DNA from: an uncultured Ruminococcus sp.
GTDB taxonomy: Bacteria; Bacillota; Clostridia; Oscillospirales; Acutalibacteraceae
NCBI GenBank assembly: GCA_902800005.1
Contig: CADCCP010000003.1
Span: 1-63,453, forward strand
DNA length: 63,453 nt
Direction: 5' to 3'
The position numbers were made by a program, and so were the translations under genes. Below are positions 7,350 through 16,277 of the stretch, piece after piece. Each line of letters starts with the position of its first letter. Position 1 is the first letter of the stretch. The notes beneath the pieces are model-generated. The model saw nothing but the letters and a program-made list of their open reading frames with translations. It had not been told where the DNA came from and did no database searches.

Positions 7350-8294
7350 TCAGACCGTTATCCAGATAAACGGGGCACAGTCACCGTCAAGCCACTCCAA
7401 AACGCTCTTCATGACATCTTCGGGTACGGCAATACAGCCCTCTGTGGGAGTGTTTCCGCAATGCATGAAAATTGCCGAAGGCTTTTCGGTGTCCGGCTCG
7501 GATATGTTGTAATCAATGACAAGACCGTATTTGTAAGATTTTTCCGAAGCGATCATGTGATCGGCTTTTGTCCAATCCTTTTCTTCAACACCCTCAACTT
7601 TCTGATTGAAGAACTTGGAATCGGGATCTGTCACCCAATATGTATCTTCCGTTATCTCAAACAGGGGATACGTTGTCACAGGCTTCTCGCCTGTATAGAA
7701 TCCCTCTCCCAAAAGCCACATTCCGGCAGGTGTTTTTTGGGAATCAGCCGAAACATCGTAGGCAGAGCCGTTTTCACCGATATAGACCTCTTCCGTAACA
7801 GCCTCACCGTCACCGGCAACATTCCACCAATATCCCTTATCATTTTTTTCATAACAGAACAGCCTTGCTTTTGAAGTGTTGGAGAAATTGTCAGCCTCTA
7901 CAAGAATGAGTTTATTGCCTGTGAGAGTCTCTTCAAAGCTGTATTCATATGCTGTCATGAATTCTTCAAGGTCTTTGGGCTGACTGTCAAGATCTTCAGG
8001 TTGTTTTCTGAACGCCTTTGCTTTCATTTCGGCAGCTTTCTGAAAACTCTCCTTTGTATCGGACACCTGCTTACTTTCGGCAAGGATGATCTCAGAAAGT
8101 TCTTTTTTATTTTTTTCATTTTGGGAAGTTTCATCTTCACGGGGAATAAACTGACTTATTTTCAGCGGGTCAAGCTTGTCGATCTTAAACATATCCGTCT
8201 TGATGTCCACAGCCACACCCACAGCCGCTGCTGCCGATGCTGCAAACAGTACCGACAGAAATATTTCCGCTATTACAAACAATATTTTTTTCAT
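7350..8294 (-). CDS. YkuD-type L,D-transpeptidase, exported
   Basis: The start is ATG 8294 with GGAGG upstream; the frame is open 62 codons beyond it, but through A/T-rich promoter sequence. The 314-residue product has an N-terminal membrane or signal helix (about 2-28), a charged linker (40-120), and a C-terminal YkuD domain (about 150-314). The domain ends with FMHCGNTPTEGCIAVP, which carries the conserved His and the catalytic Cys in the x-GC-[IV] motif. These enzymes make 3-3 cross-links in peptidoglycan or attach proteins to it outside the membrane. The canonical S-HGC is here TEGC, as in the branch of YkuD proteins usual in clostridia. The substrate is inferred. Confidence 0.8.
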   Translation of the reverse strand: MKKILFVIAEIFLSVLFAASAAAAVGVAVDIKTDMFKIDKLDPLKISQFIPREDETSQNEKNKKELSEIILAESKQVSDTKESFQKAAEMKAKAFRKQPEDLDSQPKDLEEFMTAYEYSFEETLTGNKLILVEADNFSNTSKARLFCYEKNDKGYWWNVAGDGEAVTEEVYIGENGSAYDVSADSQKTPAGMWLLGEGFYTGEKPVTTYPLFEITEDTYWVTDPDSKFFNQKVEGVEEKDWTKADHMIASEKSYKYGLVIDYNISEPDTEKPSAIFMHCGNTPTEGCIAVPEDVMKSVLEWLDGDCAPFIWITV

Positions 8295-8415
8295 ACATTT
8301 TTCCTCCAGATCGTACTTATAATATATTATACTTTTATTTTTCGTTTTGTAAATAGGCAATTTGGCAGAAATAACTCTTTTTGCATACATTTCACAAAAA
8401 ATTAACAAAAATATA

Positions 8416-8444
8416 TTGCAAAACAATAAAAATATGTGTATTAT
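8416..8444 (+). promoter_or_regulatory. Promoter of the ABC exporter operon
   Basis: TTGCAA and TATTAT with a 17-bp spacer end 35 bp upstream of the ABC ATPase start. Confidence 0.6.
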
Positions 8445-8479
8445 ATTTATAAAAACATTGTAACGGGAGATGATTTTCA

Positions 8480-9199
8480 ATGATAAAATTCGAGAATGTC
8501 ACAAAGGTCTATAACAAGACAGTCAGAGCCGTTGATGACATCAGCTTCAATGTAAAAGGCGGTGAGATCGTCGGATTCATCGGTCCCAACGGTTCGGGCA
8601 AGACTACGACCATGAAAATGCTCACGGGCATCATCAGGGCAGATGTAGGAAAGATCACCGTAAACGGCTTCAATGTCAGAAAGGAGCCTATCAAGGCAAA
8701 GGAATCCATCGGCTATATTGCCGACAGTCCCGATATGTTCCTCAGACTAAAGGGAACGGAATTTCTCGATCTTATAGGAGATATTTACCATGTCCCCACA
8801 GATAAAAGACAGAAACGTATCAAGGAATTTGCAGAACGCTTTGAACTCAGTGAAGCCCTGTCATCTCAGATAATGAGCTATTCACACGGTATGCGTCAAA
8901 AAATCATGGTCATAGCCGCTTTAATGCACGATCCGCCTGTATGGATACTCGATGAACCTATGGTGGGACTTGATCCTAAGTCTGCATTTGAACTCAAGCA
9001 GATGATGCGTGACCATGCAAAAGCGGGCAATGCCGTGTTTTTTTCCACACACGTTCTTGAAGTGGCAGAAAAGCTCTGTGACCGTGTCATCATCATCAAA
9101 AAAGGCAATATCCTCTTTGACGGCACTCTTGAAAAACTTGAAAGCACAAGCAAAAATGAATCCCTTGAAAAAATCTTTTTGGAGTTGACGGAAAAATGA
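8480..9199 (+). CDS. ABC transporter ATP-binding protein
   Basis: This 239-residue ATPase drives the membrane partner that overlaps it by four bases. The Walker A motif GPNGSGKTT is at about 34-42, the signature region YSHGMRQK near 138, Walker B WILDEPMVGLDP near 157-168, and the H-loop histidine in FFSTHVLE near 195. The class is the CcmA/NatA-type ATPase that pairs with ABC-2 exporters. The start follows ACGGGAGATG. The substrate cannot be told from sequence; such pairs often export peptides, antibiotics or lipids. Confidence 0.93.
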   Translation: MIKFENVTKVYNKTVRAVDDISFNVKGGEIVGFIGPNGSGKTTTMKMLTGIIRADVGKITVNGFNVRKEPIKAKESIGYIADSPDMFLRLKGTEFLDLIGDIYHVPTDKRQKRIKEFAERFELSEALSSQIMSYSHGMRQKIMVIAALMHDPPVWILDEPMVGLDPKSAFELKQMMRDHAKAGNAVFFSTHVLEVAEKLCDRVIIIKKGNILFDGTLEKLESTSKNESLEKIFLELTEK

Positions 9200-10854
9200 G
9201 TATATATCTGAAACTTGTCAAGGCACTTATATCCACTGTCGAACCCAGCACCGAAGAAAAAAGCTACAACAAAATATTCTATCGCATAATGGGATTTATC
9301 GCCGTATTCGGTATAATGCTGCCGATGGCGTTTTTTGTGGGAGTAGTGATATATGCCCTAACACAGCCGCTTGTCAGTCAGGGATCAGGTCAGAATGCCG
9401 TTGAGATGTTCATGCACCTCATATCCGTCTTTTCATTCATATTCGGTCTGAACGTCATTTTCAGTGTATTCTACTTTTCGGGAGATATTGAAAATTTGCT
9501 TCCTCTGCCCCTGAAGTCTTATCAGATAATCGGCTCGAAATTCACTGCTGCCCTGATAAGTGAGAGTGTCATGGAATTCATCGTGATAATAGCCGCCTTT
9601 GCAGGTTATATTTTAGCATCGGGGCGTTCATGGTGGTCATGGATACTGTCTGTTTTCGGAATGCTGACTTTACCGATAATCCCGCTTGCATACTGTGCAA
9701 TAATATGTATGCTCATCATGCTTTTGTCGGGCTTCATCAAAAACAAGGATACCGTCAATAAAATAACGGGATTTCTGACATTAGGCGTTGTCATAGGTAT
9801 AGCAATACTTGTCTCCAAAATGGGCGGTCTCGATACAAACAAACTTGTTGAAGCTCTCTCTGATCCCAACAATCCACTTTTGAATGTGATGAACTGCATA
9901 TTTCCGCAGGTGCATTTTCTTGTAAGTGCGATGGTGAACAATACGTTTATCAATCTTATCTTTTACATAGCCGTGAACGGTCTTGCAATAGCGGTATTTC
10001 TTATTATCGCAGAGGCTGTTTATTTCAAAACGGCTGTCGGCATAAACTACGTCGCCGGCAAGAAGAAAAGTAAAGATAAGATCATATCTTCCTTTAAAAT
10101 GCACAACCCCTGTGTTACATATCTTAAAAAAGAATTTAAAATACTTTTCAGGACACCTGCCTATTTTACCAACTGTATCATCATAAATTTAATATGGCCT
10201 GTATTTTTGTATATCGTGTATCTTCTCAACGGAAAGACAAATTTTCTTGATAACTTCATCTACGGCATACATAACGGTAATGAAGAAAGTGTTCTGATAC
10301 TAATTTTGGCAATATCCGCCCTGTCGGTACTGATAACGGCGGCAAACTGTATTGCTTCATCAGCCCTCACCCGTGAGGGAAAACACTTTGCATTCATGAA
10401 ATACATTCCCCTGTCGTATATCGCACAGATAAATGTGAAAGCCCTTGTAAGTATCATCATCAGCGGTGCGGGCATGATAATTTATGTTATAGCTGCCGCT
10501 GTATACCTGAATTTAGGGATAAAGATGTCAATATTCTGCTGTATGGTAAGCCTGCTGTCCGTGACATTCGTATCTTACTTCGGCATATTCATGGATTCCG
10601 TAAACCCCAAACTTGTATGGGACGATGAACTTAATGCCCTTCGTGGAAACTACAATGTATTCTTCAATATGGCTGTTGCCATTCTTCTCGAAGCCGTAAC
10701 TTGTGCAGGGGCGTATCTGCTTTTCAAGTTCACTTCACTCGGTTCACTTGTTATCATCATAATGCTTTTCATATTCCTGATGATACTCAACACTGTCAGC
10801 TATCTGCTTTGTTCATACAAGGCGACCGCTAATATAGACAAACTCTCAGTATGA
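9196..10854 (+). CDS. ABC-2-type exporter permease
   Basis: This 552-residue protein has about twelve membrane helices arranged as two six-helix halves, separated by a soluble stretch around residues 285-320 (AGKKKSKDK). It begins inside the stop codon region of the ATPase gene (ATGA overlap), so the two are a translationally coupled exporter. Large two-half permeases of this kind are common in Firmicutes as putative ABC exporters. No substrate-defining feature is visible. The downstream tautomerase has its own ribosome binding site and may be in the same transcript. Confidence 0.85.
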   Translation: MSIYLKLVKALISTVEPSTEEKSYNKIFYRIMGFIAVFGIMLPMAFFVGVVIYALTQPLVSQGSGQNAVEMFMHLISVFSFIFGLNVIFSVFYFSGDIENLLPLPLKSYQIIGSKFTAALISESVMEFIVIIAAFAGYILASGRSWWSWILSVFGMLTLPIIPLAYCAIICMLIMLLSGFIKNKDTVNKITGFLTLGVVIGIAILVSKMGGLDTNKLVEALSDPNNPLLNVMNCIFPQVHFLVSAMVNNTFINLIFYIAVNGLAIAVFLIIAEAVYFKTAVGINYVAGKKKSKDKIISSFKMHNPCVTYLKKEFKILFRTPAYFTNCIIINLIWPVFLYIVYLLNGKTNFLDNFIYGIHNGNEESVLILILAISALSVLITAANCIASSALTREGKHFAFMKYIPLSYIAQINVKALVSIIISGAGMIIYVIAAAVYLNLGIKMSIFCCMVSLLSVTFVSYFGIFMDSVNPKLVWDDELNALRGNYNVFFNMAVAILLEAVTCAGAYLLFKFTSLGSLVIIIMLFIFLMILNTVSYLLCSYKATANIDKLSV

Positions 10855-10894
10855 CCAAATCATACAGATCATTTAGAAAAGGAGATCTTCTATC

Positions 10895-11239
10895 ATGCCG
10901 TTCATCAACACAAAGGTATCTGTCGGGATAACTCCCGAACAGGAAACAACTCTTAAAACACAGCTTGGAAAGGCAATTTCTGTTATCAGAGGCAAGTCTG
11001 AAAATTGGCTCATGCTTAATTTTGAGGACAACTGCCGTATGTACTTTCATGGGGACAATTCCAAACCGCTCGCATTTGTGGAAGTGAAAATTTACGGAAG
11101 TGCCACCCCACATGAATATTCACAGCTTACGGAGCTTATCACCGACATACTCGGAAAAGTGTTGGGAATTTCTCCGAATTGCATTTACATCAAATATGAA
11201 GAAGTAGAATATTGGGGATACAACGGATACAATTTCTAA
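10895..11239 (+). CDS. MIF-like phenylpyruvate tautomerase
   Basis: The 114-residue protein aligns along its full length, by eye, with the macrophage migration inhibitory factor / D-dopachrome tautomerase family. It starts MPFINTKVS, so the catalytic proline becomes N-terminal after Met removal. NFEDN, FVEVKIYG and the C-terminal ISPNCIYIKYEE match the family's strand pattern, and the ending WGYNGYNF resembles the animal MIF tail WNNSTF. The likely activity is keto-enol tautomerisation of phenylpyruvate-like acids as a trimer. MIF-type rather than 4-oxalocrotonate-type tautomerases are less common in bacteria. AAAAGGAG precedes the ATG. The physiological role here is unknown. Confidence 0.85.
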   Translation: MPFINTKVSVGITPEQETTLKTQLGKAISVIRGKSENWLMLNFEDNCRMYFHGDNSKPLAFVEVKIYGSATPHEYSQLTELITDILGKVLGISPNCIYIKYEEVEYWGYNGYNF

Positions 11240-11278
11240 AAAAAATCAGATGTGCAGGAATTTCTGCACATCTGTTTG
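11236..11278. terminator. Bidirectional terminator between tautomerase and spoIID
   Basis: Arms 11247-11257 and 11264-11274 (CAGATGTGCAG / CTGCACATCTG) are flanked by an A-run on the left and TTTGCTTT on the right, serving the two convergent genes. Confidence 0.85.
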
Positions 11279-11280
11279 CT

Positions 11281-12192
11281 TTACCGGGAAGATATATTGC
11301 AGTTGCCGTAATAGTGGTGTATGATCTCTTCAAAAGTTGCTCCCTGTTTTGCCATGCTGTCTGCACCGTACTGGCTCATGCCGACACCATGCCCGTATCC
11401 GTATACCGTCAGTATAAACTTATCATCGATATACTCTATGTCAAAGTTAGCACTTCTCAGTGAAAACATCTCTCTCATATCCGAACCGCTGAAGGTTTTA
11501 TTGCCGATATTGACAGTTTTTACAGTTCCGGAGTTTGTTCTGTTTAGATCACCTATCCACTGTGACGGCTCTCCATCCAATTTTGCACCCTTTTCGGAAA
11601 GCACATTTTTAAATCTGTCTTTTGATATTTCCTTTAAAGACAGATAACCTGATACATTCACATCACCCGCACTTGACACGGGCTGTAAATACTCACTGTC
11701 AAAGCCGAATATATCTTTTGCACTTTCCGTCTGACCGCCGGAAATGGCATGGTATGCTGCATCTATCAAATTGCCATTATCATCTGTAAGGACTTTACCG
11801 AACACTTCATCGACCGCTTGTGAAAATACTCTTCTGTTTTCATTGGAGAGGTCTTTTATATAGAACTGATTTTTTGAAAGGTCAGCCTGAAAATCGTAAT
11901 TTTCCTTTGAGTTTTCACGCAGACGTAAAAAATGCGTGTAGCAGGCGATACACTGTGCTTTTAAAGCCTCTTTTGAAAAATCAGACGGCATTTCATATGC
12001 CAATGCCCCTATGCAAAATTCCCTGTCAGGTACTTCAATGATCTTATTGCACGACGTATCGAGTATATGAAATACCTGTTCATTTTTGACATATATTCTT
12101 GGGGCTTCGGCTGAGGTCTTTTTCATAGAGATAAACGGCAATATTGCCATAATTGCCATAAGGAAAAGCAAAATAACTGTCCTTTTTTTCAT
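11281..12192 (-). CDS. spoIID: Stage II sporulation protein D, SpoIID/LytB family
   Basis: SpoIID is a membrane-anchored lytic transglycosylase that, with SpoIIP and SpoIIM, thins septal peptidoglycan so that the mother cell can engulf the forespore. The 303-residue protein has one N-terminal membrane helix (about 5-24), then the SpoIID domain: ALAYEMPSDFSKEALKAQ, whose Glu corresponds to the catalytic residue, ISGGQT near 158, and GYGHGVGMSQYGA near 265-277. It ends HYYGN, as usual. It stands alone, so spoIIP and spoIIM are elsewhere. Its presence suggests, but does not prove, a spore former; LytB-like relatives act in vegetative walls. The start follows AAAGGAATTG. Confidence 0.85.
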   Translation of the reverse strand: MKKRTVILLFLMAIMAILPFISMKKTSAEAPRIYVKNEQVFHILDTSCNKIIEVPDREFCIGALAYEMPSDFSKEALKAQCIACYTHFLRLRENSKENYDFQADLSKNQFYIKDLSNENRRVFSQAVDEVFGKVLTDDNGNLIDAAYHAISGGQTESAKDIFGFDSEYLQPVSSAGDVNVSGYLSLKEISKDRFKNVLSEKGAKLDGEPSQWIGDLNRTNSGTVKTVNIGNKTFSGSDMREMFSLRSANFDIEYIDDKFILTVYGYGHGVGMSQYGADSMAKQGATFEEIIHHYYGNCNISSR

Positions 12193-12293
12193 ATCTTCAA
12201 TTCCTTTCGATTATTTTCTTGACATGACCGTTAAAAAAGGCTAAAATATTCTATGTATAAAGTATATGACATTCTGAAATGAGGTATGACGAA

Positions 12294-13664
12294 ATGTCAA
12301 CAGATATTGAAACGCAGAATTTTTCCGAGCTTTGCGAGGAATACAGGCGACACAACGGTTTCAACAGCTCTGATTATCAAACTTACAATGTAAAAAGAGG
12401 TCTGAGAAATCCCGACGGCACCGGTGTCATGGCAGGATTGACAAATATATGCAATGTACACGGCTTCATGATGGCAGACGGTGAGAGAGTGCCTGACAAG
12501 GGTAAGCTGACTTACAGGGGAATAGATGTCAACGACATAATAAATGCCTGTATAAATGAAAACCGCTTCGGTTATGAAGAAACAGCATGGCTGCTGCTGT
12601 TCGGCTCTCTGCCGACAAAAACACAGCTTGACAAGTTCAAGAACACACTGGGAAATCTCAGGGAACTGCCCGAAAACTTTGTTGAGGACATGATAATGAA
12701 ATCGCCGTCAAAGGACATCATGAACAAGATGGGACGTTCCGTGTTGGCACTGTACTCGTTTGATGAAAACCCCGATGACACCTCTCTTGAAAATATCATG
12801 CATCAGTCTATCAAACTTATCGCATCTCTGCCGACAGCCATGACTTATGCATATCAGGTCAAAAAGAGGGCTTTTGACAAGGGAAGTATGTTCTTTCACC
12901 CGATAGACCTATCGCTTTCGACAAGTGAGTCTATATTGCGTGCATTGCGTCCCGATATGCAGTTCACTGACTCCGAAGCTAAACTGCTTGATCTGTGCAT
13001 GATCCTCCATGCAGAACACGGCGGCGGCAATAACTCCACTTTTTCCGCAAGAGTGCTTTCATCTTCCGGTACAGATACATACTCTGCAATATCCGCTGCT
13101 ATCGGCTCTCTGAAAGGTCCCCGTCACGGCGGTGCAAATCTTAGAGTTCGTGCCATGATGCTCGAACTTAAGGAAACTGTTAAAGACTGGTCTGACAAAG
13201 ACGAGATATACAAATTCCTGTCAGACGTTGTGAACAAAGAAAAAGGTGACGGTTCGGGACTTATATACGGCTTCGGTCACGCTATCTATACACTTTCCGA
13301 TCCTCGTGCAGTGATACTCAAGAAGACTGCTGAAAACCTTGCCAAAGAAAAAGGAATGCTGAAAGAGTATGAGCTTTACAAGACGGTCGAAAAACTGACA
13401 CCCGATGTAATGATGAACGTCAAGAAAAGTTCCAAAGTTATATGTGCAAATGTAGACTTTTATTCAGGCTTCGTATATGATATGCTGGGCATACCGAGTG
13501 AGCTGTTCACCCCGCTGTTTGCGGTCTCAAGGATAGCGGGCTGGTGTGCACACAGGATAGAGGAAGCTGCCTACGGCGGCAGGATCATCCGTCCTGCATA
13601 CCGCTCTATGGTCAAAAGCAAAAAATACATACCTATCGCAAACAGAGATCAAGGGGGATTTTGA
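12294..13664 (+). CDS. Citrate synthase
   Basis: Citrate synthase condenses oxaloacetate and acetyl-CoA, here probably to supply 2-oxoglutarate for glutamate in an organism with a partial TCA cycle. ATG 12294 is chosen because GAGG sits at correct spacing; ATG 12279 overlaps that site. The 456-residue product has the catalytic set: HAEHGGGNNSTF (His) near 243, GFGHAIYTLSDPRA (His) near 330, and NVDFYSGFVYDMLGIP (Asp) near 395, and ends with R-rich substrate contacts. It is longer than type I enzymes and of the clostridial kind. No aconitase or isocitrate dehydrogenase follows; the next gene is a membrane protein. Whether it is the Si or Re class cannot be decided from motifs alone, but the His-His-Asp set argues for Si. 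Confidence 0.92.
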   Translation: MSTDIETQNFSELCEEYRRHNGFNSSDYQTYNVKRGLRNPDGTGVMAGLTNICNVHGFMMADGERVPDKGKLTYRGIDVNDIINACINENRFGYEETAWLLLFGSLPTKTQLDKFKNTLGNLRELPENFVEDMIMKSPSKDIMNKMGRSVLALYSFDENPDDTSLENIMHQSIKLIASLPTAMTYAYQVKKRAFDKGSMFFHPIDLSLSTSESILRALRPDMQFTDSEAKLLDLCMILHAEHGGGNNSTFSARVLSSSGTDTYSAISAAIGSLKGPRHGGANLRVRAMMLELKETVKDWSDKDEIYKFLSDVVNKEKGDGSGLIYGFGHAIYTLSDPRAVILKKTAENLAKEKGMLKEYELYKTVEKLTPDVMMNVKKSSKVICANVDFYSGFVYDMLGIPSELFTPLFAVSRIAGWCAHRIEEAAYGGRIIRPAYRSMVKSKKYIPIANRDQGGF

Positions 13665-13665
13665 A

Positions 13666-14640
13666 ATGACACTTAAAAAATTTTGGATACCCACGCTTAT
13701 ACTTACTCTCATAGGCGGCGGTATCAAGATATGTGATACTGTTTTCAACGTGTACGGAGAAAACAGCTTTATCTTCAATTCGACAGTCTGCAACTGGATA
13801 TTCGGCATATCGGCACTGATACTTCTGCTGATCGGCTGGATACTCGGCATCATAGATATGAAAAAAGTATTTGAAGTACAGCCTCAGAAAAGCATCCTGT
13901 GCGGAATGTTCGGATTCATCTCATCAGTTGCAGTAATAAGCAGCGGTATCATATCGCTCCTTTCGGACTCTCCCAATCTTACACAGTGCATACTTGCCAT
14001 CATAGGCGGCGGCGTTCTTTTATATGAATCCTGCATATCCTTCACAGGTCACAACGGTATGACGAAAATTCCTGTTGTAAGCCTTTTGGTTCCGATATGG
14101 TGCTGTTCAAGATTTCTCGGTCTGTTCGTTGACTATACACACAAGTCTGTTGCCGCTACCGAAATATTTGACATAGTGGCAGTTGCAGCACTTCTGATGT
14201 TCTTTTTCTATCAGGCAATGTTCTTTGCCGGACTCAACAATACTACGGCTGTCAGAAGATTGACCGTCTATGCAATGGTATTCATCATGCTCGGCTTAAC
14301 GGTAGCAGTCGATCTGTTCATAAAGATGTCCATGCCGTCAAATGCCGTTACGGGAATCGACTCCGAAGTCGTCATGCCCACGCTGTCCAACATACTGACC
14401 TATGCAGGTGACATCACACTTTGCCTGTATGCCCTGTTCTTATCGCAGTTGAACATAAAGACTGCCGACAAGACAGCAGTTATCCCAGAACCGTCTGAAA
14501 AAACAGAAAAACAGTCTGACGAAGAAAAAACAGAAGTAAAAACAGAGGAAAAGGCAGAGGAAGAGATAAAGGAAGCAGAACCCGAAAAATCAACGTCTGA
14601 CGAAACAGTCCATGCTGAAGAAGAAGCAAAAGATAAATAA
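13666..14640 (+). CDS. Multispanning membrane protein with acidic tail, unknown
   Basis: The 324-residue product has seven or eight hydrophobic segments over residues 5-265, then a highly charged tail (about 275-324) almost entirely of Glu, Lys, Thr, Ser and Ala. The ATG lies one base after the citrate synthase stop, and its ribosome binding site AAGGGGGA is inside that gene, so the two are co-translated. I do not recognise the family. The tail looks unstructured and cytoplasmic. Confidence 0.75.
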   Translation: MTLKKFWIPTLILTLIGGGIKICDTVFNVYGENSFIFNSTVCNWIFGISALILLLIGWILGIIDMKKVFEVQPQKSILCGMFGFISSVAVISSGIISLLSDSPNLTQCILAIIGGGVLLYESCISFTGHNGMTKIPVVSLLVPIWCCSRFLGLFVDYTHKSVAATEIFDIVAVAALLMFFFYQAMFFAGLNNTTAVRRLTVYAMVFIMLGLTVAVDLFIKMSMPSNAVTGIDSEVVMPTLSNILTYAGDITLCLYALFLSQLNIKTADKTAVIPEPSEKTEKQSDEEKTEVKTEEKAEEEIKEAEPEKSTSDETVHAEEEAKDK

Positions 14641-14643
14641 TAT

Positions 14644-14688
14644 AAAAAAGCTGTACGGGCGGATATGTCCGTACAGCTTTTTGATTTG
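14644..14688. terminator. Bidirectional terminator
   Basis: Arms 14645-14658 and 14669-14682 (14 bp, core GCTGTACGG / CCGTACAGC) with A- and T-runs at either side. It serves the convergent citrate synthase operon and purine permease. Confidence 0.9.
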
Positions 14689-14694
14689 TAAATG

Positions 14695-16080
14695 TCATGA
14701 AGCGATGCCGAGAACGATGGTGACTATCCTCAGTGCAAACAGTGCAAATGATATCCACATGACAGGATGTATTTCTTTGATCTTGCCGGTCACAACTTTG
14801 AGTATTACCCATGAAATTATGCCGAACATGATGCCGTTAGCAATGGAGTATGAGAAAGGCATCATGGTAACTGCACAAAAACCGCCTACAGAATCAGCTA
14901 TATCTGAATCAAAATCCATCTTTGTGACATTCTTGAGCATGAGCAGACCGACAAATACAAGTGCAGGAGTTGTGGCAAATGACGGTATCGCAAGGAATAT
15001 CGGATACAGCGGAAGTGCAAGTATGAACAAAACTGCTGATGTCAATGCAGTAAGACCTGTTTTTCCGCCCTCTGCAACGCCTGTTGTGGATTCAACATAA
15101 GATGTAACAGTAGATGTACCCAGTGCAGCACCTGCAACAGTACCTACTGCATCTGCCATCAATGCCCGTCCCACTCTGGGAAGCTCGCCTTTTTCATTGA
15201 GCAATTTTCCCTCATGTGCGACACCTATGAGAGTTCCTACGGTATCAAAGAGGTCTACGAACAGGAATGCAAAAAGAATGACAAGGAAATTTACAGTGTT
15301 TGAAGCTATGTAAGAAAAATTGAATTTGCAGAATGTATTCTCTGCCATCGACTGCACCGGAGCAAATACGGCATAATTATCGAAATTCGGTATCACGGAA
15401 TAAACGCCTGCATCAACATTCACCTGATACCAGCCTGTGAGTTCTGCAATAATGCCGAATATCCATGTTGCCACTATGCCTATGAGAATAGCACCCTTTA
15501 CTTTGAAGTGCCAGAGAGCAGCTATGATGAGAATTCCCACAAATGCAAGCACGACTTCGGGTGAACCGAGATTTCCCAAAGCAACAAGTGTTGACGAATC
15601 GCTCACGACGATATTCGCTCCTTTAAGACCGATTATCGCAATAAACAGACCGATACCTGCGGAAATACCGAGTTTAAGATTCTGCGGGACCTTGTTGACA
15701 AGAGTTTCCCTGAACTTGAAAAAGGACAGGATAATGAAAATGATACCCTCACAGAGAATGGCAGTCAAAGCGACCTGCCATGCATCTTTAACTCCCTGTG
15801 AGGAGAGCTGCGGAACAACAGAAAATGCAAAGTATGCATTGAGTCCCATTCCGGATGCAAGCACAACAGGATAGTTAGCAAAGAATGCCATAATGAGTGT
15901 TGCAAAGGCTGCCGAAACGGCTGTTGCCGCAAAGATAGCTTCTGACGGCATTCCCGATGCAGACAGTATACTTGGGTTTACTGCAAGTATATACGCCATT
16001 GCCAGAAATGTGGTAATACCTGCTACTATCTCCGTTCTGACATTGGTGCCGTTTGCCTTGAGTCTGAACAGTTTTTCCAA
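14695..16080 (-). CDS. NCS2-family purine permease (AzgA-like)
   Basis: This 461-residue, twelve-helix transporter belongs to the NCS2 AzgA-like group that imports adenine, guanine or hypoxanthine with protons. Recognisable parts are GITTFLAMAYILAVNP at residues 20-35, the helix-3 motif ASGMGLNAYF, and FLFVDLFDTVGTLIG in the middle. The start is TTG 16080 (LEKLFRLKANGT), because AAGGGGGA lies eight bases before it; the open frame extends 16 codons further up without a better site. No purine riboswitch precedes it. It is divergent from the amino-acid importer. Confidence 0.9.
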   Translation of the reverse strand: MEKLFRLKANGTNVRTEIVAGITTFLAMAYILAVNPSILSASGMPSEAIFAATAVSAAFATLIMAFFANYPVVLASGMGLNAYFAFSVVPQLSSQGVKDAWQVALTAILCEGIIFIILSFFKFRETLVNKVPQNLKLGISAGIGLFIAIIGLKGANIVVSDSSTLVALGNLGSPEVVLAFVGILIIAALWHFKVKGAILIGIVATWIFGIIAELTGWYQVNVDAGVYSVIPNFDNYAVFAPVQSMAENTFCKFNFSYIASNTVNFLVILFAFLFVDLFDTVGTLIGVAHEGKLLNEKGELPRVGRALMADAVGTVAGAALGTSTVTSYVESTTGVAEGGKTGLTALTSAVLFILALPLYPIFLAIPSFATTPALVFVGLLMLKNVTKMDFDSDIADSVGGFCAVTMMPFSYSIANGIMFGIISWVILKVVTGKIKEIHPVMWISFALFALRIVTIVLGIAS

Positions 16081-16161
16081 AGGATATTCCCCCTTAACAA
16101 TATTTACATCAACCATTATATCAAACATATTGTTTTTTTCAAGTATTTTGATGAAATTTTG

Positions 16162-16190
16162 TTGACACTGACAAATATTAGTGTTATTAT
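16162..16190 (+). promoter_or_regulatory. Promoter of the amino-acid importer
   Basis: TTGACA and TATTAT with a 17-bp spacer. Transcription would start near 16197, leaving a leader of about 80 nt. Confidence 0.8.
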
Positions 16191-16220
16191 TTAGTACAGT
16201 AATATGTTATCATGGTATTG

Positions 16221-16248
16221 AGGCGGTTTTTGGACTGCCTTTTTATAT
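16221..16248 (+). promoter_or_regulatory. Possible leader hairpin with T-run
   Basis: AGGCGG (16221-16226) can pair with CTGCCT (16235-16240), followed by five T residues, between the promoter and the importer start. It could be a weak attenuator; the six-pair stem with a G-U is short, so this is only a candidate. Confidence 0.3.
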
Positions 16249-16277
16249 ATAAAATCAATGACGAAAGGAACATTGAA

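Noticed and set aside
16081..16161. Purine riboswitch before the NCS2 permease
   Set aside because: The conserved aptamer core is missing; only A/T-rich sequence and the divergent promoter are present.
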